DNA from: Desulfobacteraceae bacterium 4572_35.1
Lineage (GTDB): Bacteria; Desulfobacterota; Desulfuromonadia; Desulfuromonadales; Desulfuromonadaceae
Direction: 5' to 3'
Length of the DNA: 57,121 nucleotides
Assembly (NCBI GenBank): GCA_002084705.1
Contig: NBLX01000008.1
Span: 1 to 57,121, forward strand
The notes under the pieces were generated by a model. The model ran no database searches. It was not told the DNA's origin and saw only the letters and a program-made list of their open reading frames with translations. Shown in pieces: positions 55,515 through 57,121 of the stretch. Each line of letters begins with the position of its first letter. Within the stretch, counting starts at the first letter, position 1. The translations under genes and the position numbers were made by a program.

Positions 55515-56273
55515 TCAACTATTAAAGAATTTTACGATTTTATATACCTGTTTCTTAATATGGCAATTTATTTTATCGCATTGAACATATTCTTTATAAA
55601 ATTTCAACCTTAAGCTTCTGGATAAAACTTTCTTCGCCACCTTATCTAGGCAGGCAATATCCTTTATTGCCCCCCTTCTTCTTAACCAACCAAAACGTTG
55701 TCGACCTAATGGGCAATCAAAAAAACAGACAAGAGGTTGCTGAGTAGTGTAATTACTGACAAGAATATTCCTCCACTTCAAATCCCAGTGAACAAACCCG
55801 TGACAATGGAGTATACGAGTAAATTGAGCGATTTGAGCCATAACTGAATCTCGCCAAATCTTGTCTTGTAATAAAGTTGAATTCTTTTGAGATATAGTGA
55901 GCAAATCAGCGGAATCTGGCACCTCCGCAGTAACTAAAACACCAAAACGAAACTGAAAATATTTTGTACGCTGCCCATAAGCAACAATCCTCGGTATCCG
56001 AATACCTATGTTTTCGAAAAAAAACAGGTTCTCCCATTCTCCCTGCAATCTGCCCCTGCCTAAATAATGCCTCAAGCCGTTACCATTGCGATAATAAATT
56101 TTTACATAGTATACGCGACCATCATTTACTACTTTTCTAACTAAACTTATTTTATCGGAGGATACAATCTCCCCATCCAAATCTAATATTTTCTCAATTG
56201 AACAAAACTCGACACTCTCTTGAGCCGTTCCGACAAACACCCAACTATTTTGCGCTAACAATTTTGACAACAT
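55515..56273 (-). CDS. Kdo/lipopolysaccharide kinase-like protein (InaA/KdkA family)
   Basis: A 252-residue protein kinase-like fold. VYYVKIYYRNG supplies the ATP-lysine strand, FVHWDLKWRNILV is the catalytic loop (HxDLxxxN), and FFDCPLG replaces DFG as the metal loop. These features match the KdkA/InaA/RfaP lipopolysaccharide-core kinases. It would phosphorylate Kdo or heptose in the outer-membrane core. No other LPS genes are adjacent. Convergent with the nqrM remnant. Confidence 0.78.
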   Translation of the reverse strand: MLSKLLAQNSWVFVGTAQESVEFCSIEKILDLDGEIVSSDKISLVRKVVNDGRVYYVKIYYRNGNGLRHYLGRGRLQGEWENLFFFENIGIRIPRIVAYGQRTKYFQFRFGVLVTAEVPDSADLLTISQKNSTLLQDKIWRDSVMAQIAQFTRILHCHGFVHWDLKWRNILVSNYTTQQPLVCFFDCPLGRQRFGWLRRRGAIKDIACLDKVAKKVLSRSLRLKFYKEYVQCDKINCHIKKQVYKIVKFFNS

Positions 56274-56347
56274 AAAAATAGTAAAACTCCTTTATCACTA
56301 CCCATTGCCAACATACGCTCAATCATATCTATTTGCGCCAAAACCAA

Positions 56348-56375
56348 AAAAGGCTCACCAAACGGTGAGCCTTTT
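56348..56375 (-). terminator. Terminator after the second nuoN
   Basis: A 12-bp perfect stem (AAAAGGCTCACC paired with GGTGAGCCTTTT), four-base loop. On the minus strand it follows the second nuoN stop by about 20 bases and ends in TTTT. It can act in both directions. Confidence 0.88.
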
Positions 56376-56395
56376 AATAACATATTTATCTACTA

Positions 56396-57121
56396 TTATA
56401 AAAGTGTTGCTACAGCATTTTGTGCTGCCGACAAGAGCGTTTGTGGCATAGCACCAGCTACCAAAATAATTACAATGAAAAAGGCAGCCATAATCTTGGC
56501 AGTAAAAGGGAGAACAATAGTCTCCTTTTCAACGTCAGGAACACAATATGCTACCCGTACCATCTTCAGATAGTAGTAAGCCGCTGCCGCTGCATTAATA
56601 ACAGCGATTATTACCAAAGCATAGAAACCTTTATCAATCGCGCCAGTGAACAGCATAAACTTGCCAATAAAACCAATCGTAGGCGGAACTCCTGCCATAC
56701 TAAAGGCAGATACCAACAATGTCATTGCCAATAACGGTGAACGCCGTGACAACCCTTTCAGATCATCAAAAGTAACATTCTCACCCTCTGGGGCAATATT
56801 ATAGATGACATAAAAACAACCAAGGTTCATAAGCAGGTAAGCAGTGATATAAAATACTGCTGAAGCCATACCAACCTTATCAGCTGTTAAAATACCAAGC
56901 ATAACATACCCGGCATGGGCAATACTTGAATAAGCCAGCAAACGCTTCAGGTCAGACTGAACTAGTGCGCTTAGGTTACCAATAGTCATTGAAAACACAG
57001 CCACTGTTGCCAGAACCCAAGTAAACTGGGTTATATCAACACCTGCTACGGATACTAGGCGCAACAACAAAATTACCGCACCAACCTTAGGCACAGTTGC
57101 AACAAAACTAGTTGTCTCGTT
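56396..57121 (-). CDS. nuoN: Second NADH-quinone oxidoreductase subunit N, partial
   Basis: A frame open to the right edge of the window (240 or more residues). FVATVPKVGAVILLLRLV, LKRLLAYSSIAHAGYVMLGI and SMAGVPPTIGFIGKFMLF are NuoN proton-channel segments. It is clearly divergent from the nuoN at 30660 and ends with its own terminator, so it is probably the last gene of a second nuo operon lying beyond the window. The real start is outside. Confidence 0.9.
   Translation of the reverse strand, partial: NETTSFVATVPKVGAVILLLRLVSVAGVDITQFTWVLATVAVFSMTIGNLSALVQSDLKRLLAYSSIAHAGYVMLGILTADKVGMASAVFYITAYLLMNLGCFYVIYNIAPEGENVTFDDLKGLSRRSPLLAMTLLVSAFSMAGVPPTIGFIGKFMLFTGAIDKGFYALVIIAVINAAAAAYYYLKMVRVAYCVPDVEKETIVLPFTAKIMAAFFIVIILVAGAMPQTLLSAAQNAVATLL

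Overview
The window is one stretch of a bacterial chromosome, roughly 45% G+C. It most resembles an anaerobic, probably marine or sediment deltaproteobacterium (Desulfobacterota, with a Desulfuromonadales- or Desulfobulbales-like gene set). This placement is inferred from gene content: a fused LutB-LutA lactate-oxidation protein, a PilZ variant typical of deltaproteobacteria, a JAMM-DinG helicase fusion, a double-cubane protein with its activator, and a complex I cluster lacking nuoEFG. I see no rRNA, tRNA, CRISPR array, phage or insertion sequence.

Layout: 1-366 holds a block of short dispersed repeats. 417-2551 (minus) is an MFS exporter, fluoride channel CrcB and a DUF190 protein. 2694-3333 is a cut-off YqiA-like hydrolase and a small lipoprotein. 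3413-5511 (minus) is the double-cubane protein and its ATPase activator, divergent from a chemotaxis receptor (5820-7967). 7968-10040 is gene-poor and decayed, with a deleted lysine 2,3-aminomutase and an N-terminally truncated DUF2058 gene. 10087-12756 (minus) is an HTH/nucleotidyltransferase toxin-antitoxin-like pair followed by the FetAB iron exporter. 12830-17064 (minus) is queF, a thioesterase and the Lut lactate-oxidation proteins. 17278-24283 (plus) is a MoxR-DUF58-DUF4381-BatA-BatB-BatD operon. 24280-30607 (minus) has a diguanylate cyclase, a PanP-like decarboxylase, rsmE and a UbiD-like protein. 30660-40680 (minus) is nuoABCDHIJKLMN. 41055-47392 has an IscU-like scaffold, the JAMM-DinG helicase, Prc protease and a PilZ protein. 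47845-55459 (plus) is nqrABCDEF, a helical-bundle protein, apbE and a broken nqrM-like gene. The end holds a Kdo-kinase-like gene and part of a second nuoN.

Two NADH/ion-coupled respiratory systems dominate: a Na+-NQR with its flavin transferase ApbE, and an 11-subunit complex I without the NADH-oxidising NuoEFG module. A near-identical 14-base motif lies upstream of both operons. A second nuoN at the right edge implies a second complex I locus. Lactate oxidation (Lut) could feed the quinone pool. Iron homeostasis genes (FetAB, IscU, possibly the 53710 protein) fit a physiology rich in Fe-S enzymes.

The most striking feature is a recurring lesion. KamA, BatB, NuoM and apparently NqrM each keep a recognisable start and end but have lost an internal segment, with the two halves in different frames. 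YqiA and DUF2058 are cut at one end. About 50 other genes look intact. This means either real small deletions or assembly errors, and raw reads across the junctions would decide.
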